A stretch of DNA of 46,114 nt from Methanolobus sp. UBA32. Its GTDB lineage: Archaea; Halobacteriota; Methanosarcinia; Methanosarcinales; Methanosarcinaceae. The notes under the pieces were generated by a model. That model had not been told where the DNA came from. It did not search any database and saw only the letters and a program-made list of their open reading frames with translations. Within the stretch, counting starts at the first letter, position 1, and each line of letters begins with the position of its first letter. The position numbers and the translations under genes are program-made. The DNA is taken from the NCBI GenBank assembly GCA_002507205.1, contig DAZF01000025.1, positions 1-46,114 on the forward strand, read 5' to 3'. Below, piece after piece: positions 25,421-34,506 of this stretch.

Positions 25421-25761
25421 ACGAAGGATTGGTTTCATTTACACTCGTATCCCTCGGACTGTTCTTCCTGGCCGCCCTCTTTGAGATTGGCGGAGGATAC
25501 CTTGTCTGGTTATGGCTGAGGGAAAAGAAAGGCATATGGATAGGCCTGCTTGGAGGGCTTGTGCTTGCAGTCTACGGAATCATACCCACTTTTCAGCCCG
25601 CACACTTTGGAAGGGTGTATGCTGCGTACGGAGGAATATTCATAGTCTCCTCACTTATCTGGGGAAAGTTCGTGGACAGAACAGAGCCGGACAGGTATGA
25701 GATAATAGGTGCCTTGATAGCGCTTATAGGAGTATTCATCATGTTCTATATTCCAAGATAA
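25417..25761 (+). CDS. YnfA/UPF0060-family membrane protein (second of pair)
   Basis: A 114-residue, four-helix YnfA homologue, with FEIGGGYLVWLWLRE, IIPTFQPAHFGRVYAAYGGIFIVSSLIW and EIIGALIALIGVFIMFY. It is about 55-60 percent identical by eye to the gene before it, so the pair arose by duplication. SMR relatives such as EbrAB work as unlike pairs, so a heterodimer is plausible here; that is inference. Confidence 0.9.
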   Translation: MNEGLVSFTLVSLGLFFLAALFEIGGGYLVWLWLREKKGIWIGLLGGLVLAVYGIIPTFQPAHFGRVYAAYGGIFIVSSLIWGKFVDRTEPDRYEIIGALIALIGVFIMFYIPR

Positions 25762-25780
25762 AGTATCCATTTGAGAAGTG

Positions 25781-26119
25781 TCAGTCTGCCGAAGCAGGGG
25801 CTGACTGTTTCTTACTGGCAAGCTTCTGCTCAGCCTCATATCTGCACTCCCTCATAACAGGCTCAGGAATCAATTTCCTTACCAGCAGGAACCCCAGAGG
25901 AATGAGGATAATATCGTCAACTTGACCCAGGATGGGAATAAAATCAGGAATAAAATCGATAGGGATTAAAGCATAGATAGCAACACCGCCCGCAAGCACT
26001 CTGGTATACAGGGGCAGGTCACGCCTTTTGCTTGCCAGGGTGAGCGTCTTTGTGTGTAGCTGCACCTTGTAGAATTTTTCCTTCAACAATGTCTTCAGAG
26101 CTATTTTTACAATACCCAT
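25781..26119 (-). CDS. DUF1232 (YkvA-like) protein
   Basis: A 112-residue protein with the DUF1232 core YALIPIDFIPDFIPILGQVDDI and IPLGFLLVRKLIPEPVM, hydrophobic enough to sit on or in the membrane. The N-terminal 25 residues are basic. Its function is unknown. It converges with the YnfA pair, 19 nt between stop codons. Confidence 0.85.
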   Translation of the reverse strand: MGIVKIALKTLLKEKFYKVQLHTKTLTLASKRRDLPLYTRVLAGGVAIYALIPIDFIPDFIPILGQVDDIILIPLGFLLVRKLIPEPVMRECRYEAEQKLASKKQSAPASAD

Positions 26120-26559
26120 CTAGTGAACTACCACCCAATTAATTAAGTGGCTTCCTGCTTCATCCTTTCCTTTCTTTTGGACAAGTCGGACAGGCTCTTC
26201 CCCTCGTTCCGAGGGTGTTGAAATTAACGTAAACATAATGTAACCACTTGGTTATCGTAGTTACAATTAGAAGAATTATCTTGAAGAATATAAAATTAAT
26301 GGACGCAATTCATCCACCTGTTCCAGTTCGAAGAACTAGAACTCCCATTAAATCTTTGATTTAATGTGAGTTTAAAAACGGTGGTCTTCTTACTACAATG
26401 AGTGATAAATATGTTGCTGTACCATATTTGGAAGAATATTATATAATCTTGACAGAGCATTGATAAAGTTCTTAACCAACATTTTTAATATAATCGTTTG
26501 CTTTTCTAACACTTAAATATCTAGACATATTATTCCATTTCAAATTCGAGGAACTTACG
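26120..26559. other. gene-free stretch before gatC with two hairpins
   Basis: No gene is supported in these 440 nt. Two perfect hairpins are visible: CCCTCG-TTC-CGAGGG at 26201-26215 and CATTAAATC-TTT-GATTTAATG at 26346-26366. Neither has a T run behind it on the plus strand. The gat promoter is at the right end. A small RNA is possible but nothing proves it. Confidence 0.5.
26512..26520 (+). promoter_or_regulatory. TATA box of the gatCAB operon
   Basis: CTTAAATAT lies about 25 nt upstream of a likely start site near 26541. This gives a leader of about 19 nt that carries GAGGAA at 26548-26553, 6 nt before the gatC ATG. Confidence 0.5.
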
Positions 26560-26841
26560 ATGATCACTAAAGAAGAGGTAGAACACGTAGGCTGGCTCGC
26601 ACGTATCGAGATCGATGAGAAGGAATCCGATGCTTATGCGCAGAAGCTCAACTCCGTGCTGGACTATTTCGGACAGCTCGATGAGGTTGATACCGAAGAT
26701 GTGCCACCTACATACCATGTTGCAGACATTATGAACGTATTCAGGGAAGATGTTGTCAAGCCATCCATGCCACAGGATGATGTGCTTGCAAACACCGAGA
26801 ACAAGCAGGAAGGCAATTTCAAAGCCCCAAGGATCATGTGA
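26560..26841 (+). CDS. gatC: tRNA amidotransferase subunit GatC
   Basis: A 93-residue GatC: ITKEEVEHVGWLARIEI, LNSVLDYFGQLDEVDTEDVPPTYHV and the C-terminal FKAPRIM. It clamps GatA to GatB and is needed for folding of GatA. In archaea GatCAB mainly converts Asp-tRNA(Asn) to Asn-tRNA(Asn), while GatDE makes Gln-tRNA. GAGGAA precedes the ATG. First gene of a tight gatC-gatA-gatB operon. Confidence 0.95.
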   Translation: MITKEEVEHVGWLARIEIDEKESDAYAQKLNSVLDYFGQLDEVDTEDVPPTYHVADIMNVFREDVVKPSMPQDDVLANTENKQEGNFKAPRIM

Positions 26842-26850
26842 GGTGTGTCA

Positions 26851-28278
26851 ATGGCAGCATGGACAAGCATTTCAGATATAAAGCAAAAGATCGCAGACTC
26901 CTCAGCCGAAGAGGTCACAGCAGCATACATAGAGACCATCGGCAAGAGCAAGATAAACGGATTCACAACCGTCTGGGACGAAGCAATTAACGTAGCCCGT
27001 GAGATTGACTCAAATGGCCATGAAGGACCCCTTGCAGGTGTTCCGATAGCCATCAAGGAGAACATATCCACAAAGGGACTCTCCACAACCTGCTCATCAA
27101 AGATACTTCAGGGATATGTGCCACCATACGATGCACACGTCATTGAGAGATTGAAGGAAGCAGGTGCGGTGATTCTCGGAAAGACGAATATGGATGAATT
27201 CGCCATGGGCACATCCACCGAATCAAGCTGTTACGGACCCACATTCAACCCATGGGACCTTGACAGAGTACCGGGTGGATCATCAGGTGGCAGCGCCGCT
27301 GTTGTTGCAGCAGGCGAGTCACCTATTTCCCTTGGTTCTGACACAGGTGGGTCGGTCAGATGTCCGGCAGCATACTGTGGTGTGGTAGGACTGAAACCAA
27401 CCTACGGCTGCATATCAAGATACGGACTCATCTCCTACGCAAACTCGCTGGAGCAGATCGGTCCTCTGGCAACAACCGTTGCAGACATTGCAACAATCAT
27501 GGACGTTGTAGCAGGATACGACAGCAGGGACAGCACATCCATCAACAGGGTGAACAACTACAGCGATGCCCTGAAGGATGACGTAAAAGGAATGAAGATC
27601 GGCGTACCTGATGAGTACTTTGGAGAAGGTATCGATAAGGATGTCGAAAAGTCTGTATGGGATGCCATTAGCAAATTCGAGGACATGGGAGCCACTTATG
27701 AGAAAGTGTCCATGCCACACACAAAATACGCACTTGCATCATATTATATAATAGCCATGAGCGAAGCTTCATCCAACCTTGCCCGTTTTGACGGAACCAG
27801 ATACGGGCTCCGTGCAGAAGGCGAGAACTGGCATGTTATGGCATCAAAGACACGTGCAGAGGGCTTTGGAACCGAGGTCAAGCGCAGGATACTGCTTGGA
27901 ACCTACGCACTTTCAGCAGGTTACCACGACAAGTATTATCTTAAGGCACTCAAGGTCAGGACCCTCGTGAAACAGGACTTTGATAAGGCTCTTGCTAATG
28001 TTGACGTGCTCATGGCACCAACCATGCCTGCACCGGCATTCAAGATCGGTGAGAAGATAGAGGACCCGCTTTCACTTTACCTCTCGGATGTCAACACAGT
28101 ACCTGTAAACCTTGCAGGTGTGCCATCCATCTCGGTACCATGTGGGTTCGCAGGTGACATGCCTGTTGGACTGCAGATAATAGGTAAGCAATTCGATGAG
28201 AATACCATCATCAAAGCAGCCTACAGTTATGAGCAGAACACTGATCACCACAGCAGAAGACCCCCGGAGGTGGCATGA
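26851..28278 (+). CDS. gatA: tRNA amidotransferase subunit GatA
   Basis: A 475-residue amidase-signature enzyme that frees ammonia from glutamine or asparagine for the GatB kinase. The Ser-cisSer-Lys triad is visible: Lys in IAIKENI (about residue 69), the two serines in [10 protein letters not shown] and [12 protein letters not shown] (about 144 and 168). It ends in the usual C-terminal helix. ATG at 26851 is preceded by GAGGTG at 5 nt; a GTG two codons earlier (26845) is less likely. Ten nt follow the gatC stop. Confidence 0.96.
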   Translation: MAAWTSISDIKQKIADSSAEEVTAAYIETIGKSKINGFTTVWDEAINVAREIDSNGHEGPLAGVPIAIKENISTKGLSTTCSSKILQGYVPPYDAHVIERLKEAGAVILGKTNMDEFAMGTSTESSCYGPTFNPWDLDRVPGGSSGGSAAVVAAGESPISLGSDTGGSVRCPAAYCGVVGLKPTYGCISRYGLISYANSLEQIGPLATTVADIATIMDVVAGYDSRDSTSINRVNNYSDALKDDVKGMKIGVPDEYFGEGIDKDVEKSVWDAISKFEDMGATYEKVSMPHTKYALASYYIIAMSEASSNLARFDGTRYGLRAEGENWHVMASKTRAEGFGTEVKRRILLGTYALSAGYHDKYYLKALKVRTLVKQDFDKALANVDVLMAPTMPAPAFKIGEKIEDPLSLYLSDVNTVPVNLAGVPSISVPCGFAGDMPVGLQIIGKQFDENTIIKAAYSYEQNTDHHSRRPPEVA

Positions 28279-29699
28279 TGGTTTACGAGAACCCTGATGG
28301 AGTAAGAATAGGACTTGAGGTCCACGTCCAGCTGAACAAGCTCAACACAAAGCTGTTCTGCGGCTGTTCCACGAACTACCACGACTCAGAACCAAACACC
28401 CACGTATGTCCTGTGTGTCTCGGACTTCCAGGCTCGCTGCCAGTTATCAATGAGAAGGCAGTCGAGTTTGCCATGAAGATCGGACTTGCACTGAACTGCA
28501 GCATCGTCGAGCAGACCCAGTTCCACAGGAAGAACTACTACTACCCCGACCTTCCAAAGGGCTTCCAGACCACCCAGTATGATTTCCCTATCGCAGGCGA
28601 GGGAAGGATAGTCATTGAGGGCGAGGACGGGGAACGTGTAATCGGAATCACACGTGCTCACATGGAAGAGGATCCCGGAAGACTCCAGCACATGGGAAGC
28701 ATCGACAAGTCCAAGGGTACGCTCATTAACTACAACCGTTCAGGAATGACTCTTATTGAGATCGTCAGCGAACCGGATATGAGAAGCCCAAAGGAAGCAA
28801 GACGCTACCTTGACAAACTCAGGAGCATACTTGACTACCTTGATGTTTTCGACGGCGACCTTGAGGGAGCCATGAGGGTGGATGCCAATGTTTCCGTGTT
28901 TATGGGGGAGCGTGTTGAGGTTAAGAACATCTCATCCTTTAAAGGAGCTGAGAGAGCACTTCTTTACGAGATAATGAGGCAGAAGAACCACATCAGACGT
29001 GGTGGCGAGATCACACTGGAAACCAGGCACTTCGATGAGGCCAGAGGTGTGACACTCTCCATGCGTACCAAGGAAACAGAGAATGACTATCGTTATTTCC
29101 CTGAACCTGACCTTGTACCCCTGAGAGTCGCAGACAGAGTGCCGGAGATACTCAAGACATTGCCGGAACTTCCTGATGCGAAGAGAGCGCGTTTTGTCAA
29201 GGAATACGACATCATCGACATGCACGCAAGGGCACTAACCACTGAGATAAAGGTAGCCAACTTCTACGAAGATGTGGCAGCAAAAGTAGACCCTAAAGCA
29301 GCTGCAGTATGGGTTGCAGATATCCTCAAAGGAGAACTCAACTACCGCGATCTGAATGTCGAGGCTTTCACTGTGGATGACATCGCAGAGATAATCACAC
29401 TCGTGACCGAGGAGAAGATAACCGAGAACAGTGGCGTTGAGATCATACGCACCATCCTTGACAACGGAGGAAAACCTCAGGATATCGTCAAGGAAAAAGG
29501 ACTTCTCAAGGTAGAGGATGACATTGTTGCAAAGGCAGTGGAAGAGGCAATTGCCGAGAACCCTGAAGCTGTTGCAGATTTCCATGCAGGCAAGGAGAAG
29601 TCAATGAACTTCCTTGTAGGCAAGGTCATGCAGAAGACAAAGGGACGTGCTGATGCAAGAGAAGCAAGAGAAAAACTCATTGAGAAATTGAATGAGTGA
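28278..29699 (+). CDS. gatB: tRNA amidotransferase subunit GatB
   Basis: A 473-residue GatB that phosphorylates the side chain of mischarged Asp/Glu-tRNA and amidates it. It starts VRIGLEVHVQLNKLNTKLFC, has the zinc cysteines in CGCS and CPVCLG, YYPDLPKGFQ, and ends in the helical YqeY-like tail (NFLVGKVMQKTKGRADA). ATG at 28278 lies 5 nt after GGAGGTG; ATG at 28275 is one codon earlier and overlaps the gatA stop. A strong terminator follows. Confidence 0.96.
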   Translation: MVYENPDGVRIGLEVHVQLNKLNTKLFCGCSTNYHDSEPNTHVCPVCLGLPGSLPVINEKAVEFAMKIGLALNCSIVEQTQFHRKNYYYPDLPKGFQTTQYDFPIAGEGRIVIEGEDGERVIGITRAHMEEDPGRLQHMGSIDKSKGTLINYNRSGMTLIEIVSEPDMRSPKEARRYLDKLRSILDYLDVFDGDLEGAMRVDANVSVFMGERVEVKNISSFKGAERALLYEIMRQKNHIRRGGEITLETRHFDEARGVTLSMRTKETENDYRYFPEPDLVPLRVADRVPEILKTLPELPDAKRARFVKEYDIIDMHARALTTEIKVANFYEDVAAKVDPKAAAVWVADILKGELNYRDLNVEAFTVDDIAEIITLVTEEKITENSGVEIIRTILDNGGKPQDIVKEKGLLKVEDDIVAKAVEEAIAENPEAVADFHAGKEKSMNFLVGKVMQKTKGRADAREAREKLIEKLNE

Positions 29700-29711
29700 A
29701 TTATGAAGTAG

Positions 29712-29742
29712 AATGGGGTTACAACCCCATTTGCTACCTTTT
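29712..29742 (+). terminator. intrinsic terminator of the gat operon
   Basis: AATGGGGTT-AC-AACCCCATT (29712-29731) is a perfect 9-bp stem, followed by TGCTACC and a run of six T (from 29739). It starts 13 nt after the gatB stop. Confidence 0.8.
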
Positions 29743-29763
29743 TTACAGACCTTTGACTAAAAC

Positions 29764-29777
29764 CCACTGCCCAGTGG
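29764..29777 (-). terminator. terminator of the leftward winged-helix gene
   Basis: CCACTG-CC-CAGTGG is a perfect stem 14 nt beyond the stop of the leftward gene at 29791. On the minus strand it is followed by GTTTTAG. It faces the gat terminator, so the convergent genes are insulated. Confidence 0.6.
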
Positions 29778-29790
29778 CTCATTATTAGAT

Positions 29791-30447
29791 CTAAAGGTGC
29801 TTATGATCGACATTCTCAAGGAATGCCTCGCCGCGTACTGTGATTACGTAAGTCGTGTCATCTTCTTTTTCGATGTAGAGGGTATCCACAAGCATATCGA
29901 GATTCAGCCTGGCCTGTACATCATTGAGATCGAATTTGGCCTTGACCTCATCAAAGGTCATTTTGCCTTCACCAAGGCTTTCAACAATGTGCCTGCGGAC
30001 AGGATTCTGCATGGCTTTCAAACCAGCCCTGTGGTCTTCTGTGGGATTTTCCTTGAGCTTGCCTTCTTTCTTTGCTTTCTCGTACCATTCGTCTCTTCTT
30101 TTCTTCAGGTCATCTTTTGGTTCAATACTTGCAAGATAGTCCTCGCCACGTGGTGTGATGACGTAGGTTGTTTCATCCTCTTTTTCGATGTAAAGGTTCT
30201 CTTCCAGCATTCCAAGATGCAGCTTCATTGGCATGTCCTGCAGGTCGAACTCGCCCTTTAGCTCATCGAATGTCATCTTTCTTTCATTCAGGTGTTTGAT
30301 GATATCTCTTCGGACAGGGTTCTGTAGTGTCTTCAGTTTTGCGTTATGGTCCTCAATGGGACTCTTATTGAGCTTACCCTCTTTTTTTACTTTCTCGTAC
30401 CATTCCTGTCTTCTTTTCTCCGGATCATCATTTGTCATATCAATCAT
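29791..30447 (-). CDS. tandem winged-helix protein, duplicated
   Basis: A 218-residue protein made of two repeats of about 100 residues (about 7-107 and 110-213). Each has KKRRDEWYEKAKKEGKL-type basic start, QNPVRRHIVESLGEGKMTFDEV and a wing-like YIEKEDDTTYVITVRGE. The two are about 60 percent identical by eye. The pattern is that of an ArsR-type helix-turn-helix with recognition-helix sequences that differ (DMPMKLHLGMLEEN versus DVQARLNLDMLVDT), so it may bind an asymmetric site as a monomer. No known family name. An ATG three codons in (30438) is the alternative start. Confidence 0.8.
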   Translation of the reverse strand: MIDMTNDDPEKRRQEWYEKVKKEGKLNKSPIEDHNAKLKTLQNPVRRDIIKHLNERKMTFDELKGEFDLQDMPMKLHLGMLEENLYIEKEDETTYVITPRGEDYLASIEPKDDLKKRRDEWYEKAKKEGKLKENPTEDHRAGLKAMQNPVRRHIVESLGEGKMTFDEVKAKFDLNDVQARLNLDMLVDTLYIEKEDDTTYVITVRGEAFLENVDHKHL

Positions 30448-30653
30448 TCATCATTAATCATGATACAATTAAATAGTTTGTCCTGTGGAAAGAAGAAATT
30501 GCATGAATATTTATACCATAGGAGATAGTGACAGAGTAACTCAATAGGATACGAAATAGAACATGGGTTTGCCAAAACAATTATATGTTTTGAGCATCAT
30601 GTAAGCAGCCTATTATTCTAATAATACATATTACAATCATTTAGGTGAAAATA

Positions 30654-30803
30654 ATGGCAAGATTTCCAGAAGCTGAAAACAGAATACTGATAAAGAAGAT
30701 CTGTATGGACTGCAATGCGCGCAATGCAGTACGTGCAACAAGATGCAGGAAATGCGGCGGCAAAGCCCTGCGTATGAAATCCAAGGAAGCAAAGGGTGGC
30801 TGA
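30654..30803 (+). CDS. ribosomal protein L40e
   Basis: A 49-residue zinc-ribbon ribosomal protein: [20 protein letters not shown], a CMDCNARN pair, then [15 protein letters not shown]. The four cysteines (17, 20, 31, 34) bind zinc in the large ribosomal subunit. AGGTGA is 5 nt before the ATG. The gene ends 8 nt before the GGGP synthase start, so the two share a transcript. This small gene is easily missed. Confidence 0.94.
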   Translation: MARFPEAENRILIKKICMDCNARNAVRATRCRKCGGKALRMKSKEAKGG

Positions 30804-30811
30804 TCGTTTTC

Positions 30812-31555
30812 ATGCAAGTGGAAGAGTACCTTAACAAGATCGCAGAAAGCGAAGGTACAGTTCACTTGACACTTATCGACCCGGCATCCCAGACTCCTGA
30901 AGAGGCTGCAGAAATTGCATATGCTGCAAGCCTTGGAGGAACGGATGCCATCATGGTCGGTGGTTCCACAGGAGCCGGAGGAGTGGTACTGGATCAGACA
31001 CTCCTGAAAATCAAAGAGAAAACAGACAAGCCTACCATTCTGTTCCCAGGCAACGCAGCAGGCGTCAGCAGATATGCAGATGCTATATTCTTCATGAGCT
31101 TGCTGAATTCCCGTGATATAAATTTTGTCACGACAAATCAGGCAATGGGAGCGCCGTTTGTTTACAAGAGTGGTATTGAACCTATCTCCATGGCTTACCT
31201 GATAGTAGAACCCGGAGGGACGGTTGGCTGGGTCGGCGATGCCAGACTCATACCAAAACGAAAGCCAGAGCTTGCAGTTGCCTATGCACTTGCAGGAAAA
31301 TACCTTGGCATGCATTACACATACCTGGAGGCAGGTTCCGGTGCTGACGCGCCTGTGAGCCCGGAAATGATAGGTGCGGTAAAACATGTCCTTGGAGACA
31401 ACAAATTGATAGTTGGTGGCGGAATACGAGACGGCGAGACTGCAAAGTTATGCGCCCTTGCAGGAGCCGACATGATAGTAACAGGAACTATCCTTGAAGA
31501 GAGTTCAAATGTTACTGCAAAGATAGAAGAACTTGTTTCAGCTATTAAGAAGTAA
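30812..31555 (+). CDS. geranylgeranylglyceryl phosphate synthase
   Basis: A 247-residue TIM-barrel prenyltransferase that joins geranylgeranyl diphosphate to sn-glycerol-1-phosphate, the first committed step of archaeal membrane lipid synthesis. Motifs: HLTLIDPA, MVGGSTGAGG, LFPGNAAGVS, YLEAGSGADAPV and GGGIRDGETA. The ATG at 30812 gives the normal length; the frame is open further left and overlaps rpl40e in another frame. It sits 8 nt behind L40e. Confidence 0.93.
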   Translation: MQVEEYLNKIAESEGTVHLTLIDPASQTPEEAAEIAYAASLGGTDAIMVGGSTGAGGVVLDQTLLKIKEKTDKPTILFPGNAAGVSRYADAIFFMSLLNSRDINFVTTNQAMGAPFVYKSGIEPISMAYLIVEPGGTVGWVGDARLIPKRKPELAVAYALAGKYLGMHYTYLEAGSGADAPVSPEMIGAVKHVLGDNKLIVGGGIRDGETAKLCALAGADMIVTGTILEESSNVTAKIEELVSAIKK

Positions 31556-31617
31556 TTAAAGGACTTTCCTTTTTCTTATATTTTCTTCGGTCCAGAACCA
31601 TTCACGGAGGTTTGGCG

Positions 31618-33339
31618 ATGCTTGAAGTATGCAATGTCGTAAAAGAATATGAATTCAATAACGAGAAGATAAGAATTCTGGATAATATCTGTTTCAATGT
31701 TGCAGACGGAGAGATCCTTGGAATTACCGGAAAAAGCGGGAGCGGTAAAACAACCATTTTAAAGATACTCAGAGGACTTGAGGATTTTGATTCCGGTTAT
31801 TTTGAACTTGATGGAGAAAGGATCGAGCCGAATGCAGGAAAAGATAAACTGAAGTTCCTCACATATACAAGCGCAATACACCTTCAGCGTAATTTTGGCC
31901 TATGGAACGGACCTGCAATCGAGAATATAGTCCGCAAGTTGAATTTCCAGATAGGAGGGCATGAAGGATTGCCGGAACCTGATGACCTCAACTATGAACA
32001 ACTATACGAAGAGGCCATGTACTACATGCGTCTTGTAGGACTTGAGAACAAGGCAAAGCATTCTGCAAACCTGTTGAGTGGTGGAGAGAAACAAAGGCTT
32101 ATACTCGCACGTCAGCTTGCAGCAAAACCAAGACTTTTACTTCTGGATGAACCTGTAACCATGACAGGTCCCGGCACAAAACAGGACATGCTTGATCTCA
32201 TAAAGAATATCAAGACAGAACTTAACATTCCTATTATCCTCGTTTCACACCTTCCTGAAGTCCACATGTACCTTGCAGACAGGGTTGCGTACCTGGAAGA
32301 AGGCAAGATCATAGAGATTGGTGAAGCTGAAAAGGTACTGAAACATTTCCTGAAGGACATCCAAGAACAGGTCCCACTCACCGATAAGGCAGACGATAGT
32401 CCAATAATAAAAGTAACAGGGCTCTCAAACCGTTTTGTCCTTCTAAGGGTCGGAGAAGTATTAAACTTTGAAGACATTTCACTTGACATCAACAAAGGAG
32501 AGATAACTGCATTCATCGGACCTTCCGGTGCAGGAAAGACAACGCTTCTGAAGATGATAGCTGGCCTCAGGGTTCCAAAAGAAGGAGCTATCAGTTATCT
32601 GCATAATGGAAATTGGATGAACATCATCGATTTTACCCTGCAGCGCCTGGACCTTCGCAGGAAGATGAGCATCATGCATCAGGAGTTCACGCTTTCACCC
32701 CATTCCACCATCAGAGATCAAATGGCATTCAAACTGCGCCTCAAAGGTGAAAGATCACTTGATTATGCCCGACAAAAGGCTGCAGAACTTGGCATATCAG
32801 ATGAAGCGCTTGATACACTTTACAGGATAACAGAAGACAACGAGGATGAGAAGGACAAGACACTCAGGGAAATGAACCTGTCCATTGATATCTATTCCAA
32901 GCTATTCCCCATCATCACAAGAGAGGATGTTGACGAACATGCCGTAGAGGTATTTGAGGCTCTTGACCTTCCACTCTCAGTACTTGATAAAACCCCATAC
33001 CAGATAAGCGGCGGAGAACATGTAAGGGCATATATCGCACTGGCACTTGTATCACGTCCGGAAATACTGATCCTTGACGAACCGTTCGGCGACCTTGACC
33101 CGGTCACCCTCAGAGATGTCACAAACTCCCTGAAGAGGATAAATCAGAAATTTGGCACGAGCATTGTCTTTGTAAGCCATCACATGGACTTTGTAAAGGA
33201 AGCTGCACACCGAGCCATCCTTATTGACAACGCAAAGATAATCATGGATGGCCGACCGGATGATGTATGCAGCAAACTCATTGAAATGAGTCATGCAACG
33301 TACCTTGAGCACGATATCAGTGAATTGGTTGAGAACTGA
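31618..33339 (+). CDS. twin ABC ATPase resembling methyl-CoM reductase component A2
   Basis: A 573-residue soluble protein of two ABC ATPase domains with no membrane segment. Domain 1: Walker A GKSGSGKTT, signature LLSGGEKQR, Walker B LLLLDEPVTMTGPGT. Domain 2: Walker A GPSGAGKTT, signature ISGGEHVR, Walker B ILILDEPFGDLDPVT. An insertion of about 60 residues with acidic DNEDEKD lies before signature 2. The size and lone twin layout match AtwA, which helps ATP-dependent reductive activation of methyl-coenzyme M reductase; another twin-ABC role cannot be excluded. ATG at 31618 lies 6 nt after GGAGGT; TATA-like TTCTTATATTTT is near 31575. Confidence 0.72.
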   Translation: MLEVCNVVKEYEFNNEKIRILDNICFNVADGEILGITGKSGSGKTTILKILRGLEDFDSGYFELDGERIEPNAGKDKLKFLTYTSAIHLQRNFGLWNGPAIENIVRKLNFQIGGHEGLPEPDDLNYEQLYEEAMYYMRLVGLENKAKHSANLLSGGEKQRLILARQLAAKPRLLLLDEPVTMTGPGTKQDMLDLIKNIKTELNIPIILVSHLPEVHMYLADRVAYLEEGKIIEIGEAEKVLKHFLKDIQEQVPLTDKADDSPIIKVTGLSNRFVLLRVGEVLNFEDISLDINKGEITAFIGPSGAGKTTLLKMIAGLRVPKEGAISYLHNGNWMNIIDFTLQRLDLRRKMSIMHQEFTLSPHSTIRDQMAFKLRLKGERSLDYARQKAAELGISDEALDTLYRITEDNEDEKDKTLREMNLSIDIYSKLFPIITREDVDEHAVEVFEALDLPLSVLDKTPYQISGGEHVRAYIALALVSRPEILILDEPFGDLDPVTLRDVTNSLKRINQKFGTSIVFVSHHMDFVKEAAHRAILIDNAKIIMDGRPDDVCSKLIEMSHATYLEHDISELVEN

Positions 33340-33370
33340 TTGCTTTTTATTTATCTTTCCAGTTCTTCTC

Positions 33371-33381
33371 TTTTTTTTTTT
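33371..33381 (+). terminator. U-rich terminator
   Basis: Eleven T in a row about 30 nt after the stop of the twin ABC ATPase gene, with further T-rich sequence before it. This is the usual archaeal termination signal. Confidence 0.6.
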
Positions 33382-33505
33382 AATCATGTTTGTTTAACAG
33401 GGCATTTGTGCTTTTACCGCCAAACTTGATTCAGAGTCAAACCTGCTACCCATCAGAACAAGATATTTATTCTTACACTGGATAATTAATCATTGGAGGT
33501 TTAAA

Positions 33506-33853
33506 ATGAAAGACGTTTCAGACATCACAGAAATCATGAAAAAGGTTGGTCTTTTTGGAATCGGTTTGTGGGCATTGACAGAGGAGAAGATACAGGACAT
33601 TGCCGACGATCTTATCGAGAATGGGGAGATCAAGAAGGAAGAAGGCAAAAAATTCGTTCGCGAAGTAGTTGATGAACAAAAGAAACAGAAGGAAGACATC
33701 GAGAAGAAGATATCATCCAAGGTCCAGGAGACTATCAACAAAGCTGACATCGCAACAAAAGATGAAGTCCGCGAGCTCAAAGAGATCATTAAAAAGCTTG
33801 ATGAGAAACTTGACAAACTCACAGGTTCCAATGACGAAGAGAAGGATGTTTAA
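33506..33853 (+). CDS. phasin-like coiled-coil protein
   Basis: A 115-residue helical protein. It opens with a short amphipathic segment VGLFGIGLWALTEE and goes on in long charged heptads (KKEEGKKFVREVVDEQKKQKEDIEKK, RELKEIIKKLDEKLDKL). This is the arrangement of the phasin/PHA-regulator-like family, common in methanogens without polyhydroxyalkanoate. Its role is unknown; it may coat a surface or scaffold other proteins. GGAGG is 6 nt before the ATG and a TATA-like ATATTTATT lies near 33465. Confidence 0.78.
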   Translation: MKDVSDITEIMKKVGLFGIGLWALTEEKIQDIADDLIENGEIKKEEGKKFVREVVDEQKKQKEDIEKKISSKVQETINKADIATKDEVRELKEIIKKLDEKLDKLTGSNDEEKDV

Positions 33854-33925
33854 CTTTAAAGTGGAGGAGTAAACTTTAGCAAAAGTGACAATCTCTTTCT
33901 GCTTTTTTCAAAGATACTTTATTCT

Positions 33926-34474
33926 TTGATCTATGAACAGACAGAGGAGAACCCGGATGCAGCATTGGATGAATGGAGCATTCATCCCTCCACACCCTGT
34001 ACAGGAGATGTTCTGGACATAGAAGGGAAAACAAATCCAGGGGAAACTATAGGAATGTCAGTTTCATTCACAATATACACCCCGGTCATTGACAATGAAT
34101 ACAGATACGTATTCAAAAATATCAGAATACCTGGCGGAAGTAACAGTTTTCAGGTAAGATCACAAAATGTTGAGGATCTGAATTTTATAGTCCATATGTT
34201 CGTGGATTTTAAGCGTAGCTTTGATGCTGAGGACGGAATCGCCGAATTCTTTGAAAAGAACGTTCCAGCCGGGAACTATGAGATCGTAGTCGAAGGAAAT
34301 GCACTGGATGGTGAAAAAGAAGTAAAGATCGATTTTGTAGCCACCCAGACCATCAGGGCAGACGAAGAAGGCAATTTTTATCACAAATATGATACCAGTG
34401 CATTACCGGATGGAGAATTCACTGTGAAGATAGGTGACAGCGAAAAAATAATCACATTATTGCCTGCTAATTAA
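33926..34474 (+). CDS. beta-rich protein of unknown function, start uncertain
   Basis: A protein of about 182 residues from a TTG start, rich in beta strands like two Ig-like modules (about 20-105 and 105-175): CTGDVLDIEGKTNPGETI, then GNYEIVVEGNALDGEKEV and GEFTVKIGDSEK. No signal peptide is seen. The frame is open back to 33860, where GGAGGAG (33863-33869) stands without any ATG, GTG or TTG behind it in this frame. A homologue with an N-terminal extension may exist; I could not settle the start. It follows the phasin-like gene and converges on the DUF3303 gene. Confidence 0.6.
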   Translation: MIYEQTEENPDAALDEWSIHPSTPCTGDVLDIEGKTNPGETIGMSVSFTIYTPVIDNEYRYVFKNIRIPGGSNSFQVRSQNVEDLNFIVHMFVDFKRSFDAEDGIAEFFEKNVPAGNYEIVVEGNALDGEKEVKIDFVATQTIRADEEGNFYHKYDTSALPDGEFTVKIGDSEKIITLLPAN

Positions 34475-34506
34475 AGACAAAAATAGGAATAAATAGGGAA
34501 AGGGAA

